NCBI GenBank assembly: GCA_947446645.1
Contig: CANFHA010000011.1
Coordinates: forward strand, 62,001-126,000
Direction: 5' to 3'
Length of the DNA stretch: 64,000 bases
DNA from: Chitinophagaceae bacterium
GTDB taxonomy: Bacteria > Bacteroidota > Bacteroidia > Chitinophagales > Chitinophagaceae
Shown: positions 45,451 through 53,532 of the stretch, one piece after another
Position numbering within the stretch: the stretch's first letter is position 1
How the letters are laid out: each line of letters begins with the position of its first letter
Position numbers and translations under genes: made by a program
The notes under the pieces: generated by a model
Seen by the model: the letters and a program-made list of their open reading frames with translations, nothing else
Told to the model about the DNA's origin: nothing
Databases searched by the model: none

Positions 45451-47078
45451 GTAAACACGGACTTGAGTTATTCCAAACATTTGGAAAAGGAAAGAACAAA
45501 CAAAACGCCGCTACACGCAATTGCGTAATTTATACAAGAGTTTCAACTAAGGAGCAGGCGGACAATAACATGAGCCTGGAAACACAAAAGAAAGCTTGTG
45601 AGCAATACGCTGTGAAAAGTGGATACCAGATCATGGGGTGCTTTGGTGGCACATACGAAAGTGCTAAGACCGATGAGCGTAAACACTTTAATTCAATGCT
45701 TGCGTTTGTGAAGAAGAGCAGGGAGAAAATTTCGCACATCATTGTTTATAGTGTCGATAGGTTTAGTCGTTCTGGTGCGAATGCTATTTACATAGCCGAA
45801 AAACTAAAGAGGGAAGGCGTAAGTGTCTTCTCGATAACTCAGCCATCCGATTCAACAACTGCCAGCGGGAGTTTACAGCAGAATATACAATTCATTTTTA
45901 GTGAGTATGACAACCAGCAGCGCAGGGAAAAATGTATGGCAGGAGTTAGGGAGAAAATACATCAAGGCATTTGGTGTACTGCCCCGCCTATGGGTTATGA
46001 CATTATTTGGGAAAAAGGCGTAAAGTCTTTCAAGGTTAACAATGTCGGCAAGCTATTAAGAAAGGGATTTTTCTGGAAGGCGGAAGGTTTAACCAACGAA
46101 GAAGTGCGAACCAAACTGGCTGAACATGGACTGCAATTGAACAATCAACGAATTTCAGATTTTCTTAGAAATCCATTTTATTGTGGCTTGCTTGTTCATT
46201 CTGCTTTAGAAGGACGAGTGATAGACGGCATTCAAGAGAAAGTAATTTCTAAGGAGATATTTTTAGAAGTGAATGGTCTTTTAGCTAAGAACCATCAGGG
46301 GTACAGGGTTAAGGATGAAAATGAAAATATCCCGTTGAAACGCTTCCTGAAATGTGATGAATGCAGTAGTTATTTGAGAGGTTATAAAGCTTTTAAAAAT
46401 CAGAAATACTATTACAAATGCAATACTCCGGGCTGTAAGAATAATAAAAGGTCTGATTCGTTGCACGAAGCAATAAAGGCTATAATGGAGAGATTTACGT
46501 TTGATATTAACGATGATTACCGTAAGCTCATCAAAGCGCAAATTACTGCTACCTACAATCAACTAAATAAAGACAAGGATGAATTAAAGATTAGTCTTGA
46601 GAAGCAATTGGCAGAAGTTGAAAAGAAGATAGAACGGTTGGAGGAACGCTACATTCTTGAGGAAATAGACAAGATTATGTTCGATAAATTCAAGGGCAAG
46701 TTTATTGCGGAAAGGTCAGAAATTTACAAGAGTCTTGCTAAGAACGTGAAAAAGGTGTCGAACCTAGAATTGCTGATTGACAACGCAATAACAATGGCCT
46801 CTAAACTCGCTTCCCTGTGGGATTCCAGCGATTATGCAGACAAACAAAATCTTCAAAATTTAGTGTTTCCAGACGGAATGTCCTATTGCAGGAAAACTAA
46901 CGAATGTCGAACCCCAAGAATAAATTCTGTATTCCACTACATTGCAGATTTGACGGGCATTTCAGCCGAAAGTAAAAGTGGGAACATTACTCTTTCGAGT
47001 GATGTTCCCGCTGTGGTGGTGTGGGCCGGGATCGAACCGGCGACACAAGGATTTTCAGTCCTTTGCTCTACCGACTGA
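45447..47078 (+). CDS. Large serine recombinase (integrase)
   Basis: The 543-residue protein has the N-terminal resolvase domain with nucleophile Ser33 in IYTRVSTKEQ and the YSVDRFSRSG motif, a recombinase domain (about residues 185-290), a zinc ribbon (CDECSSYLRG ... CNTPGCKNN, about 305-345) and a C-terminal coiled coil (about 370-430). Large serine integrases insert and excise phages and islands at specific attachment sites. The last 20 or so residues (AGIEPATQGFSVLCSTD) are antisense to tRNA-Phe, and the stop lies inside the tRNA, so the present C-terminus was probably created by integration. Confidence 0.9.
   Translation: MSKHGLELFQTFGKGKNKQNAATRNCVIYTRVSTKEQADNNMSLETQKKACEQYAVKSGYQIMGCFGGTYESAKTDERKHFNSMLAFVKKSREKISHIIVYSVDRFSRSGANAIYIAEKLKREGVSVFSITQPSDSTTASGSLQQNIQFIFSEYDNQQRREKCMAGVREKIHQGIWCTAPPMGYDIIWEKGVKSFKVNNVGKLLRKGFFWKAEGLTNEEVRTKLAEHGLQLNNQRISDFLRNPFYCGLLVHSALEGRVIDGIQEKVISKEIFLEVNGLLAKNHQGYRVKDENENIPLKRFLKCDECSSYLRGYKAFKNQKYYYKCNTPGCKNNKRSDSLHEAIKAIMERFTFDINDDYRKLIKAQITATYNQLNKDKDELKISLEKQLAEVEKKIERLEERYILEEIDKIMFDKFKGKFIAERSEIYKSLAKNVKKVSNLELLIDNAITMASKLASLWDSSDYADKQNLQNLVFPDGMSYCRKTNECRTPRINSVFHYIADLTGISAESKSGNITLSSDVPAVVVWAGIEPATQGFSVLCSTD
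46980..47009 (-). terminator. Hairpin behind tRNA-Phe, inside the recombinase 3' end
   Basis: A 13-bp stem (GGGAACATTACTC/GAGTGATGTTCCC, one T-G wobble) with a TTTC loop lies 4 bp beyond the tRNA CCA end. For the minus-strand tRNA it is in the place of a terminator; in the plus direction it is within the last recombinase codons. Confidence 0.6.
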
Positions 47079-47089
47079 GCTACCGCACC
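47014..47089 (-). tRNA. tRNA-Phe (GAA), CCA encoded
   Basis: The minus strand folds as a 76-nt tRNA: D arm GCTCAGTCGGTAGAGC, anticodon loop CTGAAAA with anticodon GAA (47054-47056), T arm CCGGTTCGATCCCGG and encoded CCA (47014-47016). The acceptor stem GGTGCGG/CCACACC has one mismatch, C5 against A68 (plus-strand base 47022); a C there would pair perfectly. The mismatch is on the side facing the island and may be a scar of integration. The gene should still be functional. Confidence 0.93.
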
Positions 47090-47261
47090 ATCGGTTTTGG
47101 GACTGCAAAGATAGTATTTCTCCTGAAACCACAAAGAGCGTTTTCCTAATGCTTTAAAACTATTTTATCACGATATTTCCCGGCTTTCCCCGTTTATAAT
47201 GAATATAAAACAATGCCGTATGACTTTGAGCCATTGAGCTATTGCGAAACTCAGCCATTTC

Positions 47262-48095
47262 TTACATGATCTTCCGCTTCAGCCACGCACGCAGCGCCTC
47301 TTTCTTCTGTATCTCGGCCGATGGTCCGGGCAGCGGTCCGGTATAGGGGGTGCCGCGCTGTATATAGTACTTACTAAAGGTAGACTGGTTGATGCCCCAT
47401 TTCATCAGGAACTGTTTGCGGCCATTGTTCTTCTTTATCCGCAATGTAGACTTTGACTGGAAGTGATACACCCGGCTCTTGCCTATGCCCTTAAACACGC
47501 GGCAGCCCGCATACCACATCTTCATAGCAAAGTCGTCATCGCTGCTTACGCCGGGGCTCAGCTCTATGCTGTAGCCGCCCGTTATCAGCCAGTATTTGCG
47601 GTGTACTATAGTGGGTGGCCATGTAGCGCCCGCCCAGTCTGCCTTGTCTATGGTGTTGCACTCGCGTAGCAGCTGCGCTTCTTTAAAGGTCTCTATGGTA
47701 GTGCCGTAGTCCCGCACTATCACGCAGGGGTTCTTATGGTCTGCCGGCTCTATCATGGTGGCGGAGAACATGAAGTTGTCCGTGCCCAGCTTCTTTATCT
47801 CGTCGGCTATGTGTGTGTCCCACTGCGGGCATACATACATATCGTCGTTCATGTACACTATATAGTCCTCTTTCGCCAGGCCGCCAGCCTCGTTCACAGC
47901 CATGCATATACCCGCATTATCTGCTGTGTGTGTGTAGTCAATACCCTCGTCTTTGGCCCATTGCAGTGTGCCATCGCTGCCATCGTTTATGTGCAGTATC
48001 ACCTGGTGGCGGTATGCAGAGTTTTTGCGAATGCTGTCTACACACAGCTTCACAAAGGCCAGGTTATTCCACGTGGGTATGATGATCGAGAACAT
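47262..48095 (-). CDS. Family 2 glycosyltransferase
   Basis: The 277-residue protein starts with the GT-A fold signature MFSIIIPTWNNLAFVKLCVD, has a nucleotide-sugar region (HINDGSDGT) and the metal-binding motif NDDMY (Asn83-Asp84-Asp85). No membrane segment is evident. Such enzymes add sugars to polysaccharides, lipids or proteins at the cytoplasmic face; the acceptor cannot be read from the sequence. It is alone, the first chromosomal gene after tRNA-Phe. Confidence 0.88.
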   Translation of the reverse strand: MFSIIIPTWNNLAFVKLCVDSIRKNSAYRHQVILHINDGSDGTLQWAKDEGIDYTHTADNAGICMAVNEAGGLAKEDYIVYMNDDMYVCPQWDTHIADEIKKLGTDNFMFSATMIEPADHKNPCVIVRDYGTTIETFKEAQLLRECNTIDKADWAGATWPPTIVHRKYWLITGGYSIELSPGVSSDDDFAMKMWYAGCRVFKGIGKSRVYHFQSKSTLRIKKNNGRKQFLMKWGINQSTFSKYYIQRGTPYTGPLPGPSAEIQKKEALRAWLKRKIM

Positions 48096-48100
48096 TGTTA

Positions 48101-48132
48101 AAGTCGTAAGTCGTGAGTCATAAGTCGTAAGA
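48101..48132. repeat. Short reiterated AAGTCGT(A/G)AGTCATAA sequence
   Basis: AAGTCGTAAGTCGTGAGTCA then TAAGTCGTAAG just upstream of the glycosyltransferase gene. The 14-mer AGTCGTGAGTCATA recurs at 48940-48953 downstream of the YciO-type gene, so it is a local dispersed repeat. Confidence 0.6.
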
Positions 48133-48227
48133 CTGCGAGTATCAAAAGTACACGTTAGCCGTGCAGTTTACAAATGGCATCATTTTTATGCTGTCGAAAT
48201 GTTATCTTTATTGAGCTAATGCGCTAT

Positions 48228-48260
48228 AGGTGTCCCACACCGCAAGGGTGTGGGACACCT
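48228..48260. repeat. Perfect 14-bp palindromic hairpin
   Basis: AGGTGTCCCACACC and its exact complement with a GCAAG loop, between divergent genes, 28 bp before the YciO-type ATG. It is not placed as a terminator for either gene; it looks like a REP-type palindrome or an operator. Confidence 0.75.
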
Positions 48261-48288
48261 AGCTCACTGGAATTTAATCATTTTTATC

Positions 48289-48909
48289 ATGTTACTCGAA
48301 ATCCACCCCGATGATCCGCAGCCACGACACATAAAGACCGTGGTAGAATGCCTGCTGGATGGCGGTGTGATCATTTATCCCACCGATACCATATACGGTA
48401 TAGGGTGCAACATTTTCAATTCAGATGCCATATCCCGCATAGCGCGCATTAAGAGCATAGACGTAAAGAAAGCCCAGTTCTCCTTTATCTGCTGCGATCT
48501 CAGTCACCTGAGCGACTATGCCAAGAGCGTGGATACGCCTATTTTTCGCCTGCTGAAGGCTGCGCTACCCGGTCCGTATACCTTTATACTGCAGGCCAGT
48601 AAGCAGGTGCCCAAGCAACTGAAAGCTAAGAAAGACACCGTAGGCATTCGCGTGCCCGACAACAATATTTGCCAGCACATAGTGCACGGGCTGGGCCACC
48701 CCCTCATGAGCGCCTCCCTGCCCATGGATGGCGACATTGAGTACTATACCGACCCCGAACAGATGTATGAGCGCTTTGGCAAAGTGGTAGATATTGTCAT
48801 AGATGGCGGCATCGGCAACATCCTCGCATCCACCGTTATCGACTGCACCTCCGGCGAGGCCGTCCTGATCCGCGAAGGGGCAGGGGAGTGGGAGCACTTG
48901 ATTGGGTAG
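48289..48909 (+). CDS. YciO/YrdC/Sua5-family protein, YciO-like
   Basis: From the ATG at 48289 the product is 206 residues; the frame is open 39 bp upstream but lacks family similarity there. It has the family nucleotide pocket (IIYPTDTIYGIGCN) and is closest to the YciO branch (ICCDLSHLSDYAK, GPYTFILQASKQVPKQL) rather than to TsaC proper. TsaC makes threonylcarbamoyl-AMP for tRNA t6A; YciO proteins bind RNA and nucleotides but their exact role is unsettled. It is followed by a repeat-rich spacer and fabD. Confidence 0.85.
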   Translation: MLLEIHPDDPQPRHIKTVVECLLDGGVIIYPTDTIYGIGCNIFNSDAISRIARIKSIDVKKAQFSFICCDLSHLSDYAKSVDTPIFRLLKAALPGPYTFILQASKQVPKQLKAKKDTVGIRVPDNNICQHIVHGLGHPLMSASLPMDGDIEYYTDPEQMYERFGKVVDIVIDGGIGNILASTVIDCTSGEAVLIREGAGEWEHLIG

Positions 48910-48912
48910 CTG

Positions 48913-48953
48913 GTGATAAGGGATAAGTTGATAAGTGATAAGTCGTGAGTCAT
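48913..48953. repeat. Reiterated GATAAG/GTGATAAG tract
   Basis: GATAAGGGATAAGTTGATAAG then TGATAAGTCGTGAGTCATAA, a chain of near-repeats 4 bp after the YciO-type stop; shares 14 bases with the repeat at 48101-48132. Confidence 0.6.
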
Positions 48954-49087
48954 AACTTCCTGCGTTTCATTATTCCGGTTACATACATTTCAACTTTTCC
49001 TAGTAACGTATCATTTGTCAACCACTCAAGTTATCGCTTGTCAACTTATCACCTATTTCCCCTTACTTTGCACGCTAAACCGACGCA

Positions 49088-49969
49088 ATGACACACGCAT
49101 ATATATTTCCGGGACAGGGTGCCCAGTTCCCCGGCATGGGCAAGGCGCTATATGAGCAGAGCACCCTGGCTAAAGAATATTTTGAGCAGGCCAATGAGAT
49201 ACTTGGTTTCCGCATCACCGATATCATGTTCAGCGGCACAGAGGCCGAGTTGAAGCAGACCAATGTAACCCAGCCCGCAATATTCCTGCATTCCGTTATC
49301 CGCTTCGAGACCACGCCCGATCTTATACCCGGCATGGTTGCCGGTCACTCCCTGGGCGAGTTTTCTGCCCTTATAGCCAACAAGGTGCTGTCGTTTGAAG
49401 ACGGATTGCGCCTGGTAGCCAAGCGAGCCGCAGCTATGCAGCGTGCCTGCGAGATCAACCCATCTACCATGGCAGCAGTGCTGGGGCTCGATGATGCCCG
49501 GGTAGAAGAAATATGCAGCGAAATAACCGGCGAAGTAGTGGTAGCGGCAAACTACAACTGCCCCGGCCAGCTGGTAATAAGCGGCAGCAACGAAGGTGTG
49601 CGCCTGGCCTGCGAAAAGCTGAAAGCTGCAGGAGCTAAACGTGCCCTGATACTGCCTGTAGGCGGCGCTTTCCACTCACCGCTTATGGAGCCTGCGCGCC
49701 AGGAGCTGGAGGATGCCATAGCCGCAACCACCTTTAGCAACCCTACCTGCCCGGTATTCCAGAATGTAGACGCAAGCCCATACATAGACCCCGTCATAAT
49801 CAAGCAGAACCTCATCAACCAGCTTACCTCACCCGTCCGCTGGACACAGACCATACAAAAGATGGTAGAGCACGGTGCCAACCACTTTACAGAAGTAGGC
49901 CCCGGCAATGTGCTGCAAGGCCTGGTGAAGAAGATAGCTAAGGATGTGGTGACGGATGGGCTCAATTAA
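49088..49969 (+). CDS. fabD: Malonyl-CoA:ACP transacylase
   Basis: The 293-residue protein has the N-terminal PGQGAQFPGMGKALYE, the nucleophile Ser88 in GHSLGEFSA, and the histidine region GGAFHSPLMEPA. It loads malonate on acyl carrier protein for fatty-acid synthesis. Length and motifs are standard for FabD. It is alone on the plus strand; an A/T tract with GGCTCAATGGCTTAATAGC-type reiterations follows at 49970-50010. Confidence 0.96.
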   Translation: MTHAYIFPGQGAQFPGMGKALYEQSTLAKEYFEQANEILGFRITDIMFSGTEAELKQTNVTQPAIFLHSVIRFETTPDLIPGMVAGHSLGEFSALIANKVLSFEDGLRLVAKRAAAMQRACEINPSTMAAVLGLDDARVEEICSEITGEVVVAANYNCPGQLVISGSNEGVRLACEKLKAAGAKRALILPVGGAFHSPLMEPARQELEDAIAATTFSNPTCPVFQNVDASPYIDPVIIKQNLINQLTSPVRWTQTIQKMVEHGANHFTEVGPGNVLQGLVKKIAKDVVTDGLN

Positions 49970-50059
49970 ATAATGGCTCAATGGCTTAATAGCTCAATGA
50001 CTCAATGCTCTCTTGCTAAGGTGGCATCTACATTTGCGAATAATAAGTAGTGTAGCGCT

Positions 50060-50845
50060 ATGAACATGAAACTAAACATTATAAGCAGTGACCTGTTCGT
50101 GCAGTATAGCCATGAAGTAAATAGCCATGTGCAGGAAAACTTTGAAAAGCTGCATGACAGCGAATTGTCAATAGCCACCTTTAGTTTTTATACTTCCGTA
50201 TCAGCCGTGTTCTCATCCAGGATTGAGGGTGAGGATATAGAGATGGATTCATACATAAAACATAAGCGCTTTGGTGCCCATTTTTCGCCAGACCATACCC
50301 GCAAAACTGATGACCTATATGAGGCGTACACCTATGCTCAAACCCATAAGCTGAATGAGCGGAATCTGCTGCATGCCCACGGCATAATCACCCGTCATAT
50401 ACTTCAACAGGCACAGCAGGGAGCCTTGCGCAAAGGGAATATGTACGTGATCACCGGCGATGGTAAAATAGAATATGTTGCGGCATCGCCAGCTACTGTA
50501 CCTGCCGAAATGAAAGCGCTGCTGAAGGGTATAAACACGCTTTTGAAGGCTAACCTCTCATTCACTGAGGTTCTTTTTTATGCTGCTCTGATCCACCTGG
50601 TATTTGTGAAAATACACCCGTTTGAAGATGGCAATGGCCGTACTGCGCGCCTGCTGGAAAAATGGTTCATTGCGGAAAAGCTGGGTCCCAAAGCATGGTT
50701 CATACAGTCGGAAAAAAACTACTACACCAACCACAAGCAATACTATACTAATATAAGAAAGCTGGGACTGGAATACGATACCCTTGATTATTCGCAGGCA
50801 TTGCCTTTTTTGTTAATGCTACCCCAGTCTATGGCGTTACCGTAG
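50060..50845 (+). CDS. Fic-domain protein
   Basis: The 261-residue protein has a short N-terminal Fic_N-like region with SSRIEGEDIEMD, which resembles the inhibitory S/TxxxE motif of class II Fic proteins, and the catalytic motif HPFEDGNGRTAR (His186 onward). It should AMPylate a protein substrate and be self-inhibited through the N-terminal helix. It is of a different subtype from the Fic protein in the island and lies in ordinary chromosome. Confidence 0.9.
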   Translation: MNMKLNIISSDLFVQYSHEVNSHVQENFEKLHDSELSIATFSFYTSVSAVFSSRIEGEDIEMDSYIKHKRFGAHFSPDHTRKTDDLYEAYTYAQTHKLNERNLLHAHGIITRHILQQAQQGALRKGNMYVITGDGKIEYVAASPATVPAEMKALLKGINTLLKANLSFTEVLFYAALIHLVFVKIHPFEDGNGRTARLLEKWFIAEKLGPKAWFIQSEKNYYTNHKQYYTNIRKLGLEYDTLDYSQALPFLLMLPQSMALP

Positions 50846-50948
50846 TAAGCAAATATATCACTCTCAAACATCCTCAACCAGCTTTCTGCTGCTCCGTACC
50901 CTGCCAGGTCGCCTTCGTCAGGGACTGGGCGGCAACAAGGCGCTGAAA

Positions 50949-51962
50949 TTATTTAATCAACTCATCGTAACGGCGGATGGTGTCGCTCATTTTTATGTAT
51001 TGCTGGTAGTTTTCGAGGTCATCTGGGTGGTTTATCCAGATGGTGGTTCCCTGGCGGTAGGGGGATGGTCGGTGTGCTGGCAGTAGTGTAGCATAGTATG
51101 CCGCATTGAGTACAGGTATACCATTGTGATCGACGGGCATAAATCTCCAGGTTTCTTTTTTGCCGAGGCTGCTCCCTGATGTATACATATCTGCCGCTAC
51201 CAAGGGTGGCCGTGGATTGGCTGAATAGTGAAATGCCCCGCTTTCTATGTATTTTTTTATGGCTGATATGGGGCATTTTGTGCCTGTATTTTTTTCGCTG
51301 AAAGCGTTGCCTGTATTGATTGGTATGGTGTTTTCCGGATCTTCGGAAAATGCCCCGTTTTTACCCAGGTGGGTAGTTCGCAGTTTAGGGTTTACAGGGG
51401 CCTCGTTTTCTGAAAATTCAGTGCTTTTTTCTTCGCAAGGGTAGTCAAATTCCTGTTCCTCCTGCAATTTGAGATTACGCTCCACCTCTGCGACGTTTTT
51501 CCGTGCGCGGTCGGTAGCTTTGAATTGCTCTGTGCCATCTCCAAATTTGCCGCGTATGTATTCATCGGCGTATTCCACGAACTTTTTAGCATGTCCTATA
51601 TCCTTGTGCAACATAAAGGAGGACACTTCTTCGTAGGCCTGAATGTAGGCACCGGTGTAGGTACGGGGTATGTCTTTAGTGATCTTTACGAGTTTACGCA
51701 ACATATCGACCTCAACAGGGGTGGGGCAGCCGTCATCGTGGGTGCGTATCTTACGGTTGACCGCTGCTATGTGATCATATACATCACTGACGATGATGCC
51801 TGGTGCCTGGCTGGCAGCATGCATAATTTCTTCCCACTTACCTTTTTTCATCCACAGGTAAACGGTTTTGCGGTTGACATCGAGCATATCGGCGATCTCG
51901 GTTTGTGTTTTGCCGGCGTGGATGAACAGGTCGCGGGCGAGTTGTTGTTTTTCGTCTTTCAT
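50949..51962 (-). CDS. HTH protein resembling a phage terminase small subunit
   Basis: From the ATG at 51962 (MKDEKQQLARDLFIHAGKTQ) the product is 337 residues; an open frame reaches 52043 but without family-like sequence. Residues about 15-45 form a helix-turn-helix (KTQTEIADMLDVNRKTVYLW) as in terminase small subunits and transposase-like DNA-binding proteins. The middle is charged; the C-terminal part (residues about 230-337) is aromatic and of unknown fold. No large terminase or phage gene is near, so it may be a remnant or a domesticated regulator. Confidence 0.6.
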   Translation of the reverse strand: MKDEKQQLARDLFIHAGKTQTEIADMLDVNRKTVYLWMKKGKWEEIMHAASQAPGIIVSDVYDHIAAVNRKIRTHDDGCPTPVEVDMLRKLVKITKDIPRTYTGAYIQAYEEVSSFMLHKDIGHAKKFVEYADEYIRGKFGDGTEQFKATDRARKNVAEVERNLKLQEEQEFDYPCEEKSTEFSENEAPVNPKLRTTHLGKNGAFSEDPENTIPINTGNAFSEKNTGTKCPISAIKKYIESGAFHYSANPRPPLVAADMYTSGSSLGKKETWRFMPVDHNGIPVLNAAYYATLLPAHRPSPYRQGTTIWINHPDDLENYQQYIKMSDTIRRYDELIK

Positions 51963-52473
51963 AGATAGGGAATTAGGAATTGGGATTGTAGTGAGCATGC
52001 TGTTCGCGAGGTGACCACCCCAGATGAAAGCCATGCTTTGCAATGGCTTTCATCATCCCCTCCTTGAAAAAAGGCGGGGAGTGTGTTTCGTGTCCCTCGG
52101 GAATGCATTTTCATGCTTCACGTAGCAAAGTTGAGATGAGAAAGCGGGACGGGCAAAACAAGTTTTTATGATAGCGCACTTTTTGCGCTATGATAATCAG
52201 CTACGTGATTATGATGTAATTTTCTTTTGAGCTAACTACTTGAGTGTGTGCTTGGTTATATGTTAGCAGTACCTGAAGATTTTGGCAAGTGCGATTTTGA
52301 GGGTAAAAACTGGTGGGGGAGGGGATATATTGGTCGTTTTTTGAATGGGATGGACCTCTCTTTGGGCCTCTACAAATGAGAGGGAGGTGTTACGTGGCGC
52401 CAGTTTAAAACTAGCTAAATTGTTTAGTCACTAGTCGGCTAGACGCAAGGCTTGGCTACAGACTCCCGCCAGC
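51963..52473. other. 511-bp gene-free interval with a palindrome
   Basis: No gene was found between the HTH protein and the small lipoprotein. It contains the perfect hairpin at 52023-52054, a CCCCTCCTTG...AAGGCGGGGA inverted pair at about 52057-52080 and AT-rich sequence that could hold the promoter of the HTH gene. Confidence 0.5.
52023..52054. repeat. Perfect 12-bp hairpin
   Basis: GATGAAAGCCAT and its exact complement around an 8-nt loop, about 60 bp upstream of the HTH gene start. It could be an operator or REP-type palindrome; it is not followed by a T run. Confidence 0.6.
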
Positions 52474-52812
52474 TTAATTAACTCTTATCCGCGGCTTTCT
52501 TTTCATTTCAATATGTTCAAGCTTTGCCGAGTCATCGGGTGCTGTTGCAAGGTCATAACCATCTTTAAACAATGTTATCCCAACCTTGTGGCCTTCGTAC
52601 CAGCCGCCCACACCATTGCTGACAGAAAAGTACCCGGTACTATCTGTATAGGCGTGTGCCCCTATTGACTTGCCGTCTGCGGTTATAGTAACCCAAACAC
52701 TATCAATGGGTAGTTTAGTCTTGCTATCGTAAACCTGTCCGTGCATTATAATGCCACCCTCACAGGACGCGAGCATAGCAACCAGCAGCGACAAGACCAA
52801 AGATTTTTTCAT
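52474..52812 (-). CDS. Small lipoprotein with carboxypeptidase-regulatory-like fold
   Basis: The 112-residue protein has a lipobox (VAMLASCEGG, lipid cysteine at 17) and a mature part starting GQVYDSKTKLPIDSVWVTI, then TDSTGYFSVSNGVGG, the pattern of CarboxypepD_reg-like beta sandwiches common on Bacteroidota surface proteins. It is too short to be a TonB-dependent receptor. Function is unknown; an envelope location is likely. Confidence 0.75.
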   Translation of the reverse strand: MKKSLVLSLLVAMLASCEGGIIMHGQVYDSKTKLPIDSVWVTITADGKSIGAHAYTDSTGYFSVSNGVGGWYEGHKVGITLFKDGYDLATAPDDSAKLEHIEMKRKPRIRVN

Positions 52813-53015
52813 GGATGGTGAAATTAATTCTTTCTCCTGGTCTAAACTTTTCGTTTTTCGCGATGGAGTCGTAAGTCTTTGATGCAGCGTAGGCTAAGTT
52901 ATGGGCACGAAGGGGATATCGGCAGGAACATCCTGTTTCCCCCGCTCTTATACGTAGTGGCATGTCAACGCAGTTGGTGAATAACACCAACTGCTGAGTA
53001 GATGTCCCACCGCTA

Positions 53016-53324
53016 TCAGGTAGCAGAATGGGAATCGCTCAAATTCACTCCCTCCAGCAGGTAAGCATCGTAGGGGAAATGTTTTAGCAGGTACTCTTTC
53101 ATAGTTCCGGATTCAACGATCACAACAAACTGGCTGGTGGTAAGGCCCAGGCGGCGGGTGCAGTTCTCGTAAACGGTATACGGAGAGACATAACGCTGTT
53201 TTGCAACAGACGCAAAGGCATCGGTAGGGTTGTAACCGTCTGCCATAAGCTTCATTACTGGCGTTAAATCTTGTGAAATAATTTTCAGATCCAGACCCGG
53301 ATCTTCATATCTGCGCTTTGACAT
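53016..53324 (-). CDS. Small hypothetical protein
   Basis: The 102-residue protein has no recognised domain. It is basic at the N-terminus (MSKRRYEDPG) and has a helical region ADGYNPTDAFASVAKQRYVS with TVYENCTRRLGLTT, which could be a DNA-binding HTH. There is no signal peptide. It lies between the small lipoprotein and LolA-like genes on the same strand but with gaps of about 200 bp on both sides, so probably a separate transcript. Confidence 0.55.
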   Translation of the reverse strand: MSKRRYEDPGLDLKIISQDLTPVMKLMADGYNPTDAFASVAKQRYVSPYTVYENCTRRLGLTTSQFVVIVESGTMKEYLLKHFPYDAYLLEGVNLSDSHSAT

Positions 53325-53481
53325 AGTTTAGGTTTTAATGTTATAGTTATTGAGATATTGTGGGTATACGTTTTGTGAAGATAATCAATATATTATATAA
53401 TTTCAAGTATAAAAAGCTGGAAAAAATAGTAGAAAAAGCTCCCGGGTAGTGTGGAGGCAGACTTACCATCGTAAAAAAAAT

Positions 53482-53511
53482 AAAAGAGGAGGTCCTCAGA
53501 CCTCCTCTTTT
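53482..53511 (-). terminator. Terminator after the LolA-like gene
   Basis: A perfect 13-bp stem (AAAAGAGGAGGTC and complement) with a CTCA loop, 21 bp past the stop, followed on the minus strand by T-rich sequence. Confidence 0.85.
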
Positions 53512-53532
53512 CAATAAGCGCAATTTATATTT

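Larger units (their letters stand above)
9885..47089. mobile_element. Putative integrative island bounded by tRNA-Phe and a large serine recombinase
   Basis: From about 9.9 to 47.0 kb the base composition is AT-richer and the gene content is accessory: sigma/CHAT module, restriction block, Fic protein, small DNA-binding proteins and a serine recombinase whose 3' end overlaps tRNA-Phe. No conjugation, phage structural or replication genes were recognised, so if mobile it would be a genomic island or a non-autonomous integrative element. The right border is well supported; the left border at 9885 is tentative, and the region could also be several insertions stacked at one site. Confidence 0.5.
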
